Below, piece by piece: positions 56,539-64,000 of a stretch of DNA of 64,000 nt. The notes under the pieces are model-generated. The model was not told the DNA's origin. It saw only the letters and a program-made list of their open reading frames with translations, and ran no database searches. The translations under genes were made by a program, and so were the position numbers. The first letter of the stretch is position 1. Every line of letters starts with the position of its first letter. Source of the stretch: Pseudomonas rhodesiae (lineage in GTDB: Bacteria; Pseudomonadota; Gammaproteobacteria; Pseudomonadales; Pseudomonadaceae). The stretch is from contig NZ_VFEU01000003.1 of the NCBI RefSeq assembly GCF_007858255.1, positions 186,001 to 250,000 on the forward strand, given 5' to 3'.

Positions 56539-58182
56539 TTACTTCACGGGCCCCAGGTTCGCCTCACTCATGTCCAGCTCCGCCAGCACCTCTCTCAACA
56601 CGTCATCACCAATCTGGTGATGACGGCTCAAGCTGTATAGCTCCAGCCGCTGGGCGCGCAAAGCCTTGAGGCGTAATTTTCGCTCCAGCAAGTCCATCTG
56701 TTGCGCCAGCGCCTGGGCTTCGGCCGAATCGTTGAAGACCTCCAACTGATGGCGATATTCCGACATCAAGCGCGCTTTAAGCTCGGTGGCCAATGCGGCT
56801 TGGGCGGCGTCGTGGCTCTCGGTCCCGGGCTGTTCCTCGGCCTCCAGGGCATGAATCGCGGCCACGGCCGTCTTTTTCCAGGCTTCGCGCACTTCCTTGT
56901 GGCGTTTTTCGTCGGGGCTTTTTTCGATCCCGCGCAATAAAAGCGGCAACGCAATACAGGCAGCGATCAGCGACAGCAGGATCACGCCGGCGGCAATGAA
57001 GATCAGCAGGTCGCGCTCGGGGAAAGCCTTGCCTGGCGCCAGCAGCAGCGGCACCGACATCACACCGGCCAAGGTCACGGCACCGCGGACACCGCCGACG
57101 GTCAACAGCCAACAGGACCGGGCATCCGGCATCAGCGTCAGCTCACTTTTCCCACGCAAGCGCCGCAACATGCCCGACAGACGCCAGATGCTCTGCACCC
57201 AGATATAGCGCAAGGCCACCAGCACCAGAAAGATCGCGATCACATCCAGGCAGCGATACAGCAAGGTCGGCCACAGCGTCGACTCATGGCTCACCACGGC
57301 CTTGATGATGTCCGGTAATTGAAGGCCCAACAGCAGGAAAATCAGGCCATTGAAGGCAAATTCCAGCAACGACCACACGCTGCGGTTGAGTAGGCGCGTG
57401 CTGGTCTGGCGCGGCAGCAGGTCGAGCCAGCTTTGCATCATCCCTGCCGCTACCGCCGACAAAATCCCTGACGCCCCCAGGCGTTCGGCCAGCACATAGG
57501 CTGCGAAGGGCAACAGCAACATAAACACCACGTGGGTCGCCGGATCGTCCCAGCCCCGCGCAATCATCCAGGCCCGCAACCGGCCGACCACCCAGCTCAA
57601 GGCGACGCCCACCGCCAGGCCACCAAGGGCGACCAGCACGAAGGTCAGGCTGGCATCCGCCAGGGAAAAAATCCCGGTCAATGCCGCTGCCAGGGCGAAC
57701 TTGAAGGTCACCAGGCCCGACGCGTCATTCATCAAGGCCTCCCCCTGCAGCATGTGCATCAGCTGGGTCGGTAACCGATTCTGGGAAATGGCCGACACCG
57801 CCACGGCGTCCGTCGGCGACAACACGGCCGCCAGGGCGAAGGCCACCGGCAGCGGGATCGTAGGCAATATCCAGTGGATGAAGTAACCGGCGCCGACCAC
57901 GGTAAACAGCACCAGCCCCACTGCCAGCGTCAGGATCGGCCCGCGCAGGCGCCACAATTCACGTTTGGGCATGCGCCAACCATCGGAAAACAGCAGTGGC
58001 GGCAGGAACAGAAACAGAAACAACTCCGGGTCCAGGGCCACATGCAGCCCCAACGTGGGCCAGGCCAGCAAAGCGCCGGCGGCAATCTGCACCAAGGGCA
58101 ACGGTAGGGGGATAACACGCCCGACCAGGCGCGAGGCACTGACCAGCATCAGCAGGATAAGAACGGTGTAGGCGGTTTGCAT
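56539..58182 (-). CDS. Na+/H+ antiporter, CPA1 family
   Basis: A 547-residue inner-membrane antiporter. About twelve membrane segments span 1-420. Ion-binding motifs are LSPTDAVAVSAIS and GEALMNDASGLVTFKFALA (Asn-Asp pair). The C-terminal 110 residues form a charged cytoplasmic tail with coiled-coil character (EKSPDEKRHKEVREAWKKTA onward). ATG 58182 begins MQTAYTVLILLMLV; the frame to 58233 is an unlikely extension. The PAO1 gene in this place is also an antiporter. Ion specificity (Na+ or K+) is not certain. Confidence 0.92.
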   Translation of the reverse strand: MQTAYTVLILLMLVSASRLVGRVIPLPLPLVQIAAGALLAWPTLGLHVALDPELFLFLFLPPLLFSDGWRMPKRELWRLRGPILTLAVGLVLFTVVGAGYFIHWILPTIPLPVAFALAAVLSPTDAVAVSAISQNRLPTQLMHMLQGEALMNDASGLVTFKFALAAALTGIFSLADASLTFVLVALGGLAVGVALSWVVGRLRAWMIARGWDDPATHVVFMLLLPFAAYVLAERLGASGILSAVAAGMMQSWLDLLPRQTSTRLLNRSVWSLLEFAFNGLIFLLLGLQLPDIIKAVVSHESTLWPTLLYRCLDVIAIFLVLVALRYIWVQSIWRLSGMLRRLRGKSELTLMPDARSCWLLTVGGVRGAVTLAGVMSVPLLLAPGKAFPERDLLIFIAAGVILLSLIAACIALPLLLRGIEKSPDEKRHKEVREAWKKTAVAAIHALEAEEQPGTESHDAAQAALATELKARLMSEYRHQLEVFNDSAEAQALAQQMDLLERKLRLKALRAQRLELYSLSRHHQIGDDVLREVLAELDMSEANLGPVK

Positions 58183-58395
58183 AAGGCGGGGTTCCAGGAC
58201 AATCGACTCGCAACGACACACATCAGGCAACAACTCGCCGTTGAAGTGCCATATTAGCCGCCTATGCTGCGCGATGGCTTTTGCACAAAAGTCGCACGGT
58301 GCTGACGAGCGGCACCCAAATGCGCTGGGCGTGGCATAATCCCAGACCTTTGACTTTCATCAGCACACTCCATCGGATCAGAGGGGGGCAATTCC

Positions 58396-58758
58396 TTGAC
58401 CGCTTCAAGCAAAACGTTGCACCTTTTCGGTATCAAAGCCTGCGACACCATGAAAAAGGCACGTACCTGGCTCGATGAGCACGCCGTGAATTATGAGTTC
58501 CATGACTACAAAACGGCCGGTATCGACCGTGAACACTTGACCCAATGGTGCAACGAGCACGGTTGGCAAGTGGTGTTGAACCGCGCGGGCACCACCTTTC
58601 GCAAACTCGAAGACGAACGCAAAGCCGATCTCGATCAGTCGAAAGCCATTGAATTGATGCTCGCGCAACCCTCGATGATCAAGCGCCCGGTGCTGGATCT
58701 CGGAGACAGAACCCTGATTGGCTTCAAGCCAGACATTTATTCGGCGGCCCTCAAGTAG
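58396..58758 (+). CDS. ArsC/Spx-like reductase-fold protein (YffB type), TTG start
   Basis: A 120-residue thioredoxin-fold protein of the ArsC/Spx/YffB group. The N-terminal LHLFGIKACDTMKKARTWLD carries a single active-region Cys, not the CX2C or three-Cys set of true arsenate reductases; KRPVLDLGDRTLIGFKPDIY is the family C-terminal motif. The start must be TTG 58396, with GAGGGGG 8 bp upstream, since the next ATG would remove the first strand and the Cys. It lies 32 bp before dapD. Function is unknown; glutathione-linked reduction is a family suggestion. Confidence 0.88.
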   Translation: MTASSKTLHLFGIKACDTMKKARTWLDEHAVNYEFHDYKTAGIDREHLTQWCNEHGWQVVLNRAGTTFRKLEDERKADLDQSKAIELMLAQPSMIKRPVLDLGDRTLIGFKPDIYSAALK

Positions 58759-58790
58759 GCCAGCCCTTTTATTTTTGTAGAGGTAACAGC

Positions 58791-59825
58791 ATGTCCCATT
58801 CCCTGTTCAGCCTGGGCTTCGGCGTCGGCACTCAGAACCGCCAAGGCGCTTGGCTGGAAGTGTTCTACGCACACCCCTTGCTCAACCCTTCGGCTGAAAT
58901 CGTCGCGGCCATCGCACCGATCCTCGGTTACAGCGAAGGCAACCAAGCCATCACCTTCACCGTCACCCAGGCCCTGCAACTGGCGGACGCACTCAAGGGC
59001 GTCGACGCGACCCAGGCCGCGCTGCTCAGCCGTCTGGCCGAAAGCCATACGCCGCTGGTCGCCACCCTGCTGGCCGAAGACGCCGCACTGACCTCCACGC
59101 CTGAGGCCTACCTCAAGTTGCACCTGCTGTCCCATCGCCTGGTCAAGCCCCACGGCCTGAGCCTGGCCGGCGTGTTCCCGCAACTGCCGAACGTGGCCTG
59201 GACCAGCCAGGGCGCGATCGACATCAGCGAGTTGGCCGAGCGCCAACTGGAAGCGCGCCTGCGTGGCGAGCTGCTGGAAGTGTTCTCGGTGGACAAGTTC
59301 CCGAAAATGACCGACTACGTGGTGCCGGCCGGTGTGCGTATCGCTGACGCTGCGCGCCTGCGCCTGGGCGCCTACGTGGGCGAAGGCACCACCGTGATGC
59401 ACGAAGGCTTCGTCAACTTCAACGCCGGCACCGAAGGCCCGGGCATGATCGAAGGCCGCGTATCGGCCGGCGTATTCGTCGGCAAGGGCTCGGACCTGGG
59501 CGGCGGTTGCTCCACCATGGGCACCCTGTCGGGCGGCGGCAACATTGTGATCAAGGTCGGCGAAGGCTGCCTGATCGGCGCCAACGCCGGTATCGGTATC
59601 CCATTGGGCGACCGCAACACCGTGGAGTCGGGCCTGTACGTGACCGCCGGGACCAAAGTCGCGCTGCTCGATGAGCAGAACCAACTGGTCAAAGTGGTCA
59701 AGGCGCGCGAGCTGGCCGGCCAACCGGACCTGCTGTTCCGTCGCAACTCCGAGACCGGTGCCGTGGAGTGCAAAACCCACAAATCGGCCATCGAACTGAA
59801 CGAAGCGCTGCACGCTCACAACTAA
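58791..59825 (+). CDS. dapD: 2,3,4,5-tetrahydropyridine-2,6-dicarboxylate N-succinyltransferase
   Basis: A 344-residue trimeric left-handed beta-helix enzyme of the long Pseudomonas/actinobacterial type, succinylating tetrahydrodipicolinate in lysine synthesis. Hexapeptide repeats run from VVPAGVRIADAARLRLGAYV; the active-site loop is VMHEGFVNFNAGTEGPGMIE and GGGCSTMGTLSGGG. It acts one step before DapC, encoded nearby. GAGGTAACAGC precedes ATG 58791. Confidence 0.97.
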   Translation: MSHSLFSLGFGVGTQNRQGAWLEVFYAHPLLNPSAEIVAAIAPILGYSEGNQAITFTVTQALQLADALKGVDATQAALLSRLAESHTPLVATLLAEDAALTSTPEAYLKLHLLSHRLVKPHGLSLAGVFPQLPNVAWTSQGAIDISELAERQLEARLRGELLEVFSVDKFPKMTDYVVPAGVRIADAARLRLGAYVGEGTTVMHEGFVNFNAGTEGPGMIEGRVSAGVFVGKGSDLGGGCSTMGTLSGGGNIVIKVGEGCLIGANAGIGIPLGDRNTVESGLYVTAGTKVALLDEQNQLVKVVKARELAGQPDLLFRRNSETGAVECKTHKSAIELNEALHAHN

Positions 59826-59844
59826 GCAGCCACTCGATGCCACT

Positions 59845-59875
59845 AGCGGGCCGCGCCTTCGCGGTGCGGCCCGCT
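59845..59875 (+). terminator. hairpin after dapD
   Basis: AGCGGGCCGC (59845-59854) and GCGGCCCGCT (59866-59875) form a perfect 10-bp stem with an 11-nt loop, followed by TATACG, not a T tract. Confidence 0.6.
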
Positions 59876-59894
59876 TATACGAGTCTTGATCATC

Positions 59895-61100
59895 ATGCTT
59901 GTGCCCTCCCCCTGGCGCGCCGACTTTCCGGCCATCGCCACCCTGCAACGGCAGGACCAGACCTATCTGGACAACGCCGCCACCACTCAAAAACCCCAGG
60001 CGCTGCTGGATGCGATCAGCCATTACTACGCCAATGGCGCAGCCAATGTGCACCGCGCCCAACACTTGCCCGGCGCCCATGCGACCCAGGCTTTCGAAGA
60101 CAGCCGCAGCAAGGTTGCACAGTGGTTGAACGCAGGTGATAGCGGGCAAATAGTGTTTACCCATGGCGCGACGTCTGCGCTGAACCTCTTGGCCTATGGC
60201 CTTGAGCACTTATTCACAACGGGCGATGAGATCGTCATCAGCGCCTTGGAACACCACGCCAATCTGCTGCCGTGGCAGCAACTGGCCAAACGTCGCGGCT
60301 TGGAGTTGGTGGTATTGCCGCTCAATGCCGACGGCGTGATCGATGTTGAAGCCGCCGTCGGACTGATCGGCCCCCGCACGCGCCTGCTGGCAGTGAGCCA
60401 GTTATCCAATGTGCTGGGGGCCTGGCAACCGCTGGAAACCTTGCTGGCGATGGCCCGGCCCCATGGCGCCCTGACCGTGGTGGATGGAGCCCAGGGCATC
60501 GTCCATGGTCGGCATGATGTGCAGGCCCTGGGCTGTGATTTCTATGCATTCTCCAGCCACAAACTGTACGGCCCCGACGGGGTTGGCGTGTTGTTTGGCC
60601 GCAACGACGCCCTGCCCCACTTGCGCCACTGGCAATTGGGCGGCGAGATGGTGCAGCACGCGGACTATCACAGCGCCAGCTTCCGCCCAGCGCCCCTGGG
60701 TTTCGAAGCGGGAACGCCGCCGATCGCGGGAGTGATCGGCCTGGGCGCGACCCTGGACTACCTCAGTTCACTGGACCCACAGGCGGTTCTCGCACACGAA
60801 GCCGCTCTGCATGATTACCTGCTGCGCGGCTTGAAGGCCCGCAACGGCGTGCGCGTGCTGGGTTCGCCGCAGGTTGCGCTGGTCAGCTTTGTGGTCGACG
60901 GCATCCATAACGCCGACCTCGCGCACTTGCTCACCGAGCAAGGAATTGCCGTACGCGCCGGCCATCACTGTGCAATGCCGCTACTCAAGGCGATGCATTT
61001 GTCGGGGGCGATCCGTGTGTCCCTGGCGCTGTACAACGATTCCGACGATCTGGAGCGCTTTTTCGAGGCCCTGGACCAAGCGCTGGATATGCTGCGATGA
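59895..61100 (+). CDS. csdA: cysteine desulfurase CsdA
   Basis: A 401-residue group-II (SufS-like) PLP cysteine desulfurase. The PLP lysine is Lys223 in SSHKLYGPDGVGVLFG; the sulfur-carrying Cys359 is in RAGHHCAMPLL; DNAATTQKP and NVHRAQHLPG are the family N-terminal motifs. It passes persulfide sulfur to the SufE-like protein encoded next. ATG 59895 is chosen over TTG 59886. The stop overlaps csdE by 4 bp. Confidence 0.93.
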   Translation: MLVPSPWRADFPAIATLQRQDQTYLDNAATTQKPQALLDAISHYYANGAANVHRAQHLPGAHATQAFEDSRSKVAQWLNAGDSGQIVFTHGATSALNLLAYGLEHLFTTGDEIVISALEHHANLLPWQQLAKRRGLELVVLPLNADGVIDVEAAVGLIGPRTRLLAVSQLSNVLGAWQPLETLLAMARPHGALTVVDGAQGIVHGRHDVQALGCDFYAFSSHKLYGPDGVGVLFGRNDALPHLRHWQLGGEMVQHADYHSASFRPAPLGFEAGTPPIAGVIGLGATLDYLSSLDPQAVLAHEAALHDYLLRGLKARNGVRVLGSPQVALVSFVVDGIHNADLAHLLTEQGIAVRAGHHCAMPLLKAMHLSGAIRVSLALYNDSDDLERFFEALDQALDMLR

Positions 61101-61510
61101 CTCTGCCCGTTGATGCCGTAGAGGCGCTCGAAGCGTTTCAAGCCGTCGGCAGCTGGGAGCAACGCGCGCGCATGCTGATGCAGTGGGGCGAGAGGTTGCC
61201 GGCCTTGGCCGATGAAGATAAGGTCGACGCCAATCTGGTGCAGGGCTGTGAAAGCCTGGTGTGGTTGGTTGGCCGTTTGGAGAACGGTCATTGGCAGTTT
61301 GCCGCCAGCAGCGATGCACGAATGATTCGTGGGTTGGTGGCACTGCTGCTGGCGCGAGTCAACGGGTTGTCGGCGGCCGAGTTGCAAGCGGTCGATTTGC
61401 CGGAGTGGTTCAATCAACTCGGGCTTTCCCGCCAACTGTCGCCGTCGCGCAGCAATGGCTTGAATGCAGTCCTGCAGCGCATGCGAACACTAAGCCAGAC
61501 ACAGAACTAA
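61097..61510 (+). CDS. csdE: SufE-family sulfur acceptor CsdE
   Basis: A 137-residue SufE-like protein. The sulfur acceptor is Cys51 in NLVQGCESLVWLVG, matching the SufE family loop. Helix-rich remainder includes MIRGLVALLLARVNGLSAAE. It is coupled to csdA by ATGA overlap and, in E. coli, hands sulfur to the CsdL/TcdA pathway; tcdA lies convergent 70 bp away. No suf operon is present here. Confidence 0.92.
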   Translation: MTLPVDAVEALEAFQAVGSWEQRARMLMQWGERLPALADEDKVDANLVQGCESLVWLVGRLENGHWQFAASSDARMIRGLVALLLARVNGLSAAELQAVDLPEWFNQLGLSRQLSPSRSNGLNAVLQRMRTLSQTQN

Positions 61511-61556
61511 ATGTGGGAGGGCCGGTGCGACGATTGGACTTGCCCCTCCCACATTT
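61509..61556. repeat. shrunken REP element between csdE and tcdA
   Basis: AAATGTGGGAGGG and CCCCTCCCACATTT are the outer arms of the GGGGGCTTGCCCCC-type REPIN, but only 22 bp separate them and one palindromic core is missing. It overlaps the csdE stop by 2 bp and can form a long hairpin for both convergent genes. Confidence 0.75.
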
Positions 61557-61579
61557 TGATTTGTGCAAGGCCGTGAGAT

Positions 61580-62389
61580 TCAGGTGGGTTTGACCCGCTC
61601 CGAGGGCCTGCGCACTCCCGCCACAATTTTGTCCACCGCTTTGGTCGCGGCCACCATGCCGAAGGTGGCCGTGACCATCATCACCGCGCCAAATCCTCCG
61701 GCGCAGTCCAGCTTCACGCCATCGCCGACAAAACTCTTCTGCAAACAGATGCTGCCGTCTGGTTTGGGATAGCGCAGTTGCTCGGTGGAAAACACGCACG
61801 GCACGCTGTAATGGCGAGTCACGGTGCGGGAGAACCCATAATCGCGGCGCAGCGTGGACCGGACTTTGGAGGCCAGCGGGTCGTTGAAGGTGCGGTTCAA
61901 GTCGCAGACTTGGATCAGCGTCGGGTCGATCTGCCCGCCGGCGCCGCCAGTGGTGATGATCTGGATCTTGCGACGCTTGCACCAGGCAATCAGCGCGGCC
62001 TTGGCGTTGACGGCGTCAATGCAGTCGATCACGCAATCGATGTTGGGCGTGATGTACTCGGCCATGGTGTCGCGGGTGACGAAGTCCGCCACCGCATGCA
62101 CGGTGCAGTCCGGGTTGATGCCGCGCAGGCGTTCGGCCATGACCTCGACCTTGGGCTTGCCCACGGTGCTGTCCAAGGCGTGCAACTGGCGATTGCTGTT
62201 GCTGACGCAGACGTCGTCCAGGTCAAACAGCGAAATTTCGCCCACCCCGCAGCGGGCCATGGCTTCGGCCGCCCACGAGCCCACGCCGCCCACGCCGACG
62301 ATCGCCACATGGGCCGCTTTCAAGCGTTCCAGGCCCTCAATGCCATACAAACGGGCAACGCCTGCAAACCGCGGATCTTCTGTACTCAT
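61580..62389 (-). CDS. tcdA: tRNA threonylcarbamoyladenosine dehydratase TcdA (CsdL)
   Basis: A 269-residue E1-like enzyme that cyclises the t6A37 base of tRNA to ct6A with ATP. The adenylate motif is VGVGGVGSWAAEAMAR (residues 31-46), followed by DLDDVCVSNSNRQLHALDST and CIDAVNAKAALIAWC. CysSer-type family end includes DCAGGFGAVMMVTATFG. ATG 62389 is preferred over ATG 62395 because GGGGTA lies at the right distance. It works with CsdA-CsdE encoded convergently. Confidence 0.95.
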   Translation of the reverse strand: MSTEDPRFAGVARLYGIEGLERLKAAHVAIVGVGGVGSWAAEAMARCGVGEISLFDLDDVCVSNSNRQLHALDSTVGKPKVEVMAERLRGINPDCTVHAVADFVTRDTMAEYITPNIDCVIDCIDAVNAKAALIAWCKRRKIQIITTGGAGGQIDPTLIQVCDLNRTFNDPLASKVRSTLRRDYGFSRTVTRHYSVPCVFSTEQLRYPKPDGSICLQKSFVGDGVKLDCAGGFGAVMMVTATFGMVAATKAVDKIVAGVRRPSERVKPT

Positions 62390-62443
62390 GACCATTACCC
62401 CAAAAACCGGCGCGCATTATAGGGCTACGCAGCGACAAGTTTT

Positions 62444-62462
62444 AAGCTACAAGCTACAAGTT
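62444..62462. repeat. short tandem AAGCTAC repeat in the tcdA upstream gap
   Basis: AAGCTAC-AAGCTAC-AAGTT, part of the AAGCTTGC-type intergenic repeat also seen near 22797. The surrounding 217-bp gap should hold divergent promoters for tcdA and the glucan gene. Confidence 0.45.
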
Positions 62463-62606
62463 AAGAACTTAGATGTACTTTCGCTGCCCAATGTCCGGTT
62501 TTTCTCGGCTTGCTGTACGGTCAGGGAAAGGCCGGTGTAGGATGCGCGCCGTTCGGCGCAGCCCGGCACCTCATTTCGTTCCACACCCTTTGGAACCCGC
62601 ATAACC

Positions 62607-64000
62607 ATGGCATCGCGTAAATTTGGACTCAACCTGGTGGTGGTGCTGGCAATTGCCGCGCTGTTCACCGGTTTCTGGGCGCTGATCAACCGCCCGGTCT
62701 CAGCCCCCAACTGGCCTGAACAAATCTCCGGTTTTTCCTACTCGCCGTTCCAACAAGGCCAGTACCCGCAGAAAGACCAATACCCCACCGACGAACAGAT
62801 GCGTCAAGACTTGGCGATCATGAGCAAGCTGACGGACAACATCCGCACCTACTCGGTCGACGGCACCCTGGGGGATATCCCCAAACTGGCGGAAGAATTC
62901 GGCCTGCGGGTGACCCTGGGGATCTGGATCAGCCCGGATCTGGAGCGTAACGAACGCGAAATCCAGCGCGCCATCGAGATCGCCAACAACTCGCGCAGCG
63001 TCGTGCGCGTGGTGGTGGGCAACGAAGCGTTGTTCCGCGAGGAAATCACGCCCGAGGCGCTGATCGTGCTGCTGGACCGCGTGCGCGCCGCCGTCAAAGT
63101 ACCGGTAACCACCTCCGAGCAATGGCACATCTGGGAACACAATCCACAACTGGCCAAGCACGTCGACCTGATCGCCGCGCACATCCTGCCGTATTGGGAA
63201 CATATTCCGGTGGATAAGGCCGGCCAATTCGTACTCGACCGCGCCAAGGATCTGAAGAAGACCTTCCCGAAAAAGCCGCTGCTGCTGTCGGAAGTCGGCT
63301 GGCCAAGCAACGGGCGCATGCGCGGTGGGGCTGACGCGTCCCCGGCCGACCAGGCCATTTACCTGCGCACGCTGGTGAACAAGCTCAACCGCCAAGGCTA
63401 CAACTACTTTGTGATCGAGGCGTTCGATCAGCCGTGGAAGGCCAGCGACGAAGGCTCGGTCGGTGCGTATTGGGGCGTGTTCAACGCCGCGCGCCAGCAG
63501 AAATTCAACTTCGAAGGGCCGGTGGTGGCGATTCCGCAATGGCGCGTGCTGGCCATCGGTTCGGTGGTGCTGGCGCTGCTGTCCCTGACCCTGCTGATGA
63601 TCGACGGCTCGGCCCTGCGCCAGCGCGGCCGCACGTTCCTGACCTTTATTGCGTTCCTATGCGGTTCGGTGCTGGTATGGATCGGCTACGACTACAGCCA
63701 GCAATACAGCACCTGGTTCAGCCTGACCGTCGGCTTTTTGCTGGCGCTCGGCGCCCTTGGCGTGTTCATCGTGTTGTTGACCGAAGCCCACGAACTGGCC
63801 GAAGCGGTATGGACCCACAAGCGTCGGCGTGAATTCCTGCCGGTAGTCGGCGATTCGGACTACCGCCCAAAAGTATCGATCCATGTGCCGTGCTACAACG
63901 AGCCGCCGGAGATGGTCAAACAGACCCTCGACGCCCTGGCCGCGCTCGATTACCCGGACTACGAAGTTCTGATCATCGACAACAACACCAAGGACCCGGC
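62607..64000 (+). CDS. GH17-GT2 glucan synthase-like membrane protein, NdvB/NdvC-like (truncated by window edge)
   Basis: The first 464 codons are present and the frame is open to the window end. One membrane segment near residues 7-27 (LNLVVVLAIAALFTGFWALI) is followed by a periplasmic GH17 beta-1,3-glucanase-type domain (about 40-300) with the acid/base Glu140 in VVGNEALF and the nucleophile Glu229 in LLSEVGWPS. Three more membrane segments (about 312-395) lead to a GT2 domain that opens KVSIHVPCYNEPPEMVKQTL and DYEVLIIDNN. This order matches P. aeruginosa NdvB and rhizobial NdvC, makers of cyclic or periplasmic beta-glucans. The product here is inferred. Confidence 0.85.
   Translation, partial: MASRKFGLNLVVVLAIAALFTGFWALINRPVSAPNWPEQISGFSYSPFQQGQYPQKDQYPTDEQMRQDLAIMSKLTDNIRTYSVDGTLGDIPKLAEEFGLRVTLGIWISPDLERNEREIQRAIEIANNSRSVVRVVVGNEALFREEITPEALIVLLDRVRAAVKVPVTTSEQWHIWEHNPQLAKHVDLIAAHILPYWEHIPVDKAGQFVLDRAKDLKKTFPKKPLLLSEVGWPSNGRMRGGADASPADQAIYLRTLVNKLNRQGYNYFVIEAFDQPWKASDEGSVGAYWGVFNAARQQKFNFEGPVVAIPQWRVLAIGSVVLALLSLTLLMIDGSALRQRGRTFLTFIAFLCGSVLVWIGYDYSQQYSTWFSLTVGFLLALGALGVFIVLLTEAHELAEAVWTHKRRREFLPVVGDSDYRPKVSIHVPCYNEPPEMVKQTLDALAALDYPDYEVLIIDNNTKDP

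Noticed and set aside
58737..60209. 490-codon minus-strand frame over dapD and csdA
   Set aside because: Antisense shadow with biased Gln/His/Arg composition and no domain.

Overview
The window is chromosomal DNA of a fluorescent Pseudomonas (P. fluorescens group). The evidence is the QuiP-type acylase, Pseudomonas-length housekeeping proteins, GC-rich codon use, and GGGGGCTTGCCCCC-type REP pairs (REPINs) typical of that group. Gene order from rpoS to tcdA follows the P. aeruginosa PAO1 block of about PA3622-PA3668, as I remember it. The left end resembles the quiP-to-OmpA block of about PA1032-PA1041. I see no prophage, transposase, CRISPR array, rRNA or tRNA.

Region 1 (1-4.7 kb): a truncated OmpA-type lipoprotein gene, a cluster of four small genes (DUF6231, YchJ, a LEA-type lipoprotein, a His-rich SEC-C mini-protein), then quiP. 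Region 2 (4.8-15.1 kb): a four-gene ligase-associated DNA repair set. The MBL exonuclease and ATP-dependent ligase lie on one side, and the Lhr-type helicase and PdeM phosphoesterase on the other. They are separated by a five-gene polar amino-acid ABC transporter operon in the AotJQMOP order, preceded by a plausible sigma54 promoter and NtrC-like dyads. Region 3 (15.1-16.6 kb): a small unknown gene, dcd and a cold-shock gene.

Region 4 (16.7-24 kb, minus strand): adhC-fghA (formaldehyde detoxification), then ispF-truD-surE-pcm-nlpD-rpoS (isoprenoids, tRNA modification, stationary-phase survival). A divergent LysR regulator faces adhC. Region 5 (25-51.3 kb, minus strand): the large conserved block rpsB-tsf-pyrH-frr-uppS-cdsA-dxr-rseP-bamA-skp-lpxD-fabZ-lpxA-lpxB-rnhB-dnaE-accA, then tilS-pyrG-kdsA-eno-ftsB-ispD. 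It joins translation, outer-membrane assembly, lipid A, isoprenoid, fatty-acid and nucleotide synthesis.

Region 6 (51.6-64 kb): map-glnD-dapC on plus, a CPA1 antiporter on minus, then an ArsC/Spx-like gene, dapD, csdA-csdE on plus with tcdA convergent. The window ends in a truncated GH17-GT2 glucan synthase-like gene. Most of the content is conserved core genome. The unusual points are the split repair module, the promoter-inside-terminator arrangement at ispF, a hairpin in the nlpD-rpoS gap, a possible 37-codon ORF overlapping pcm, and the altered 3' neighbourhood of rpoS.
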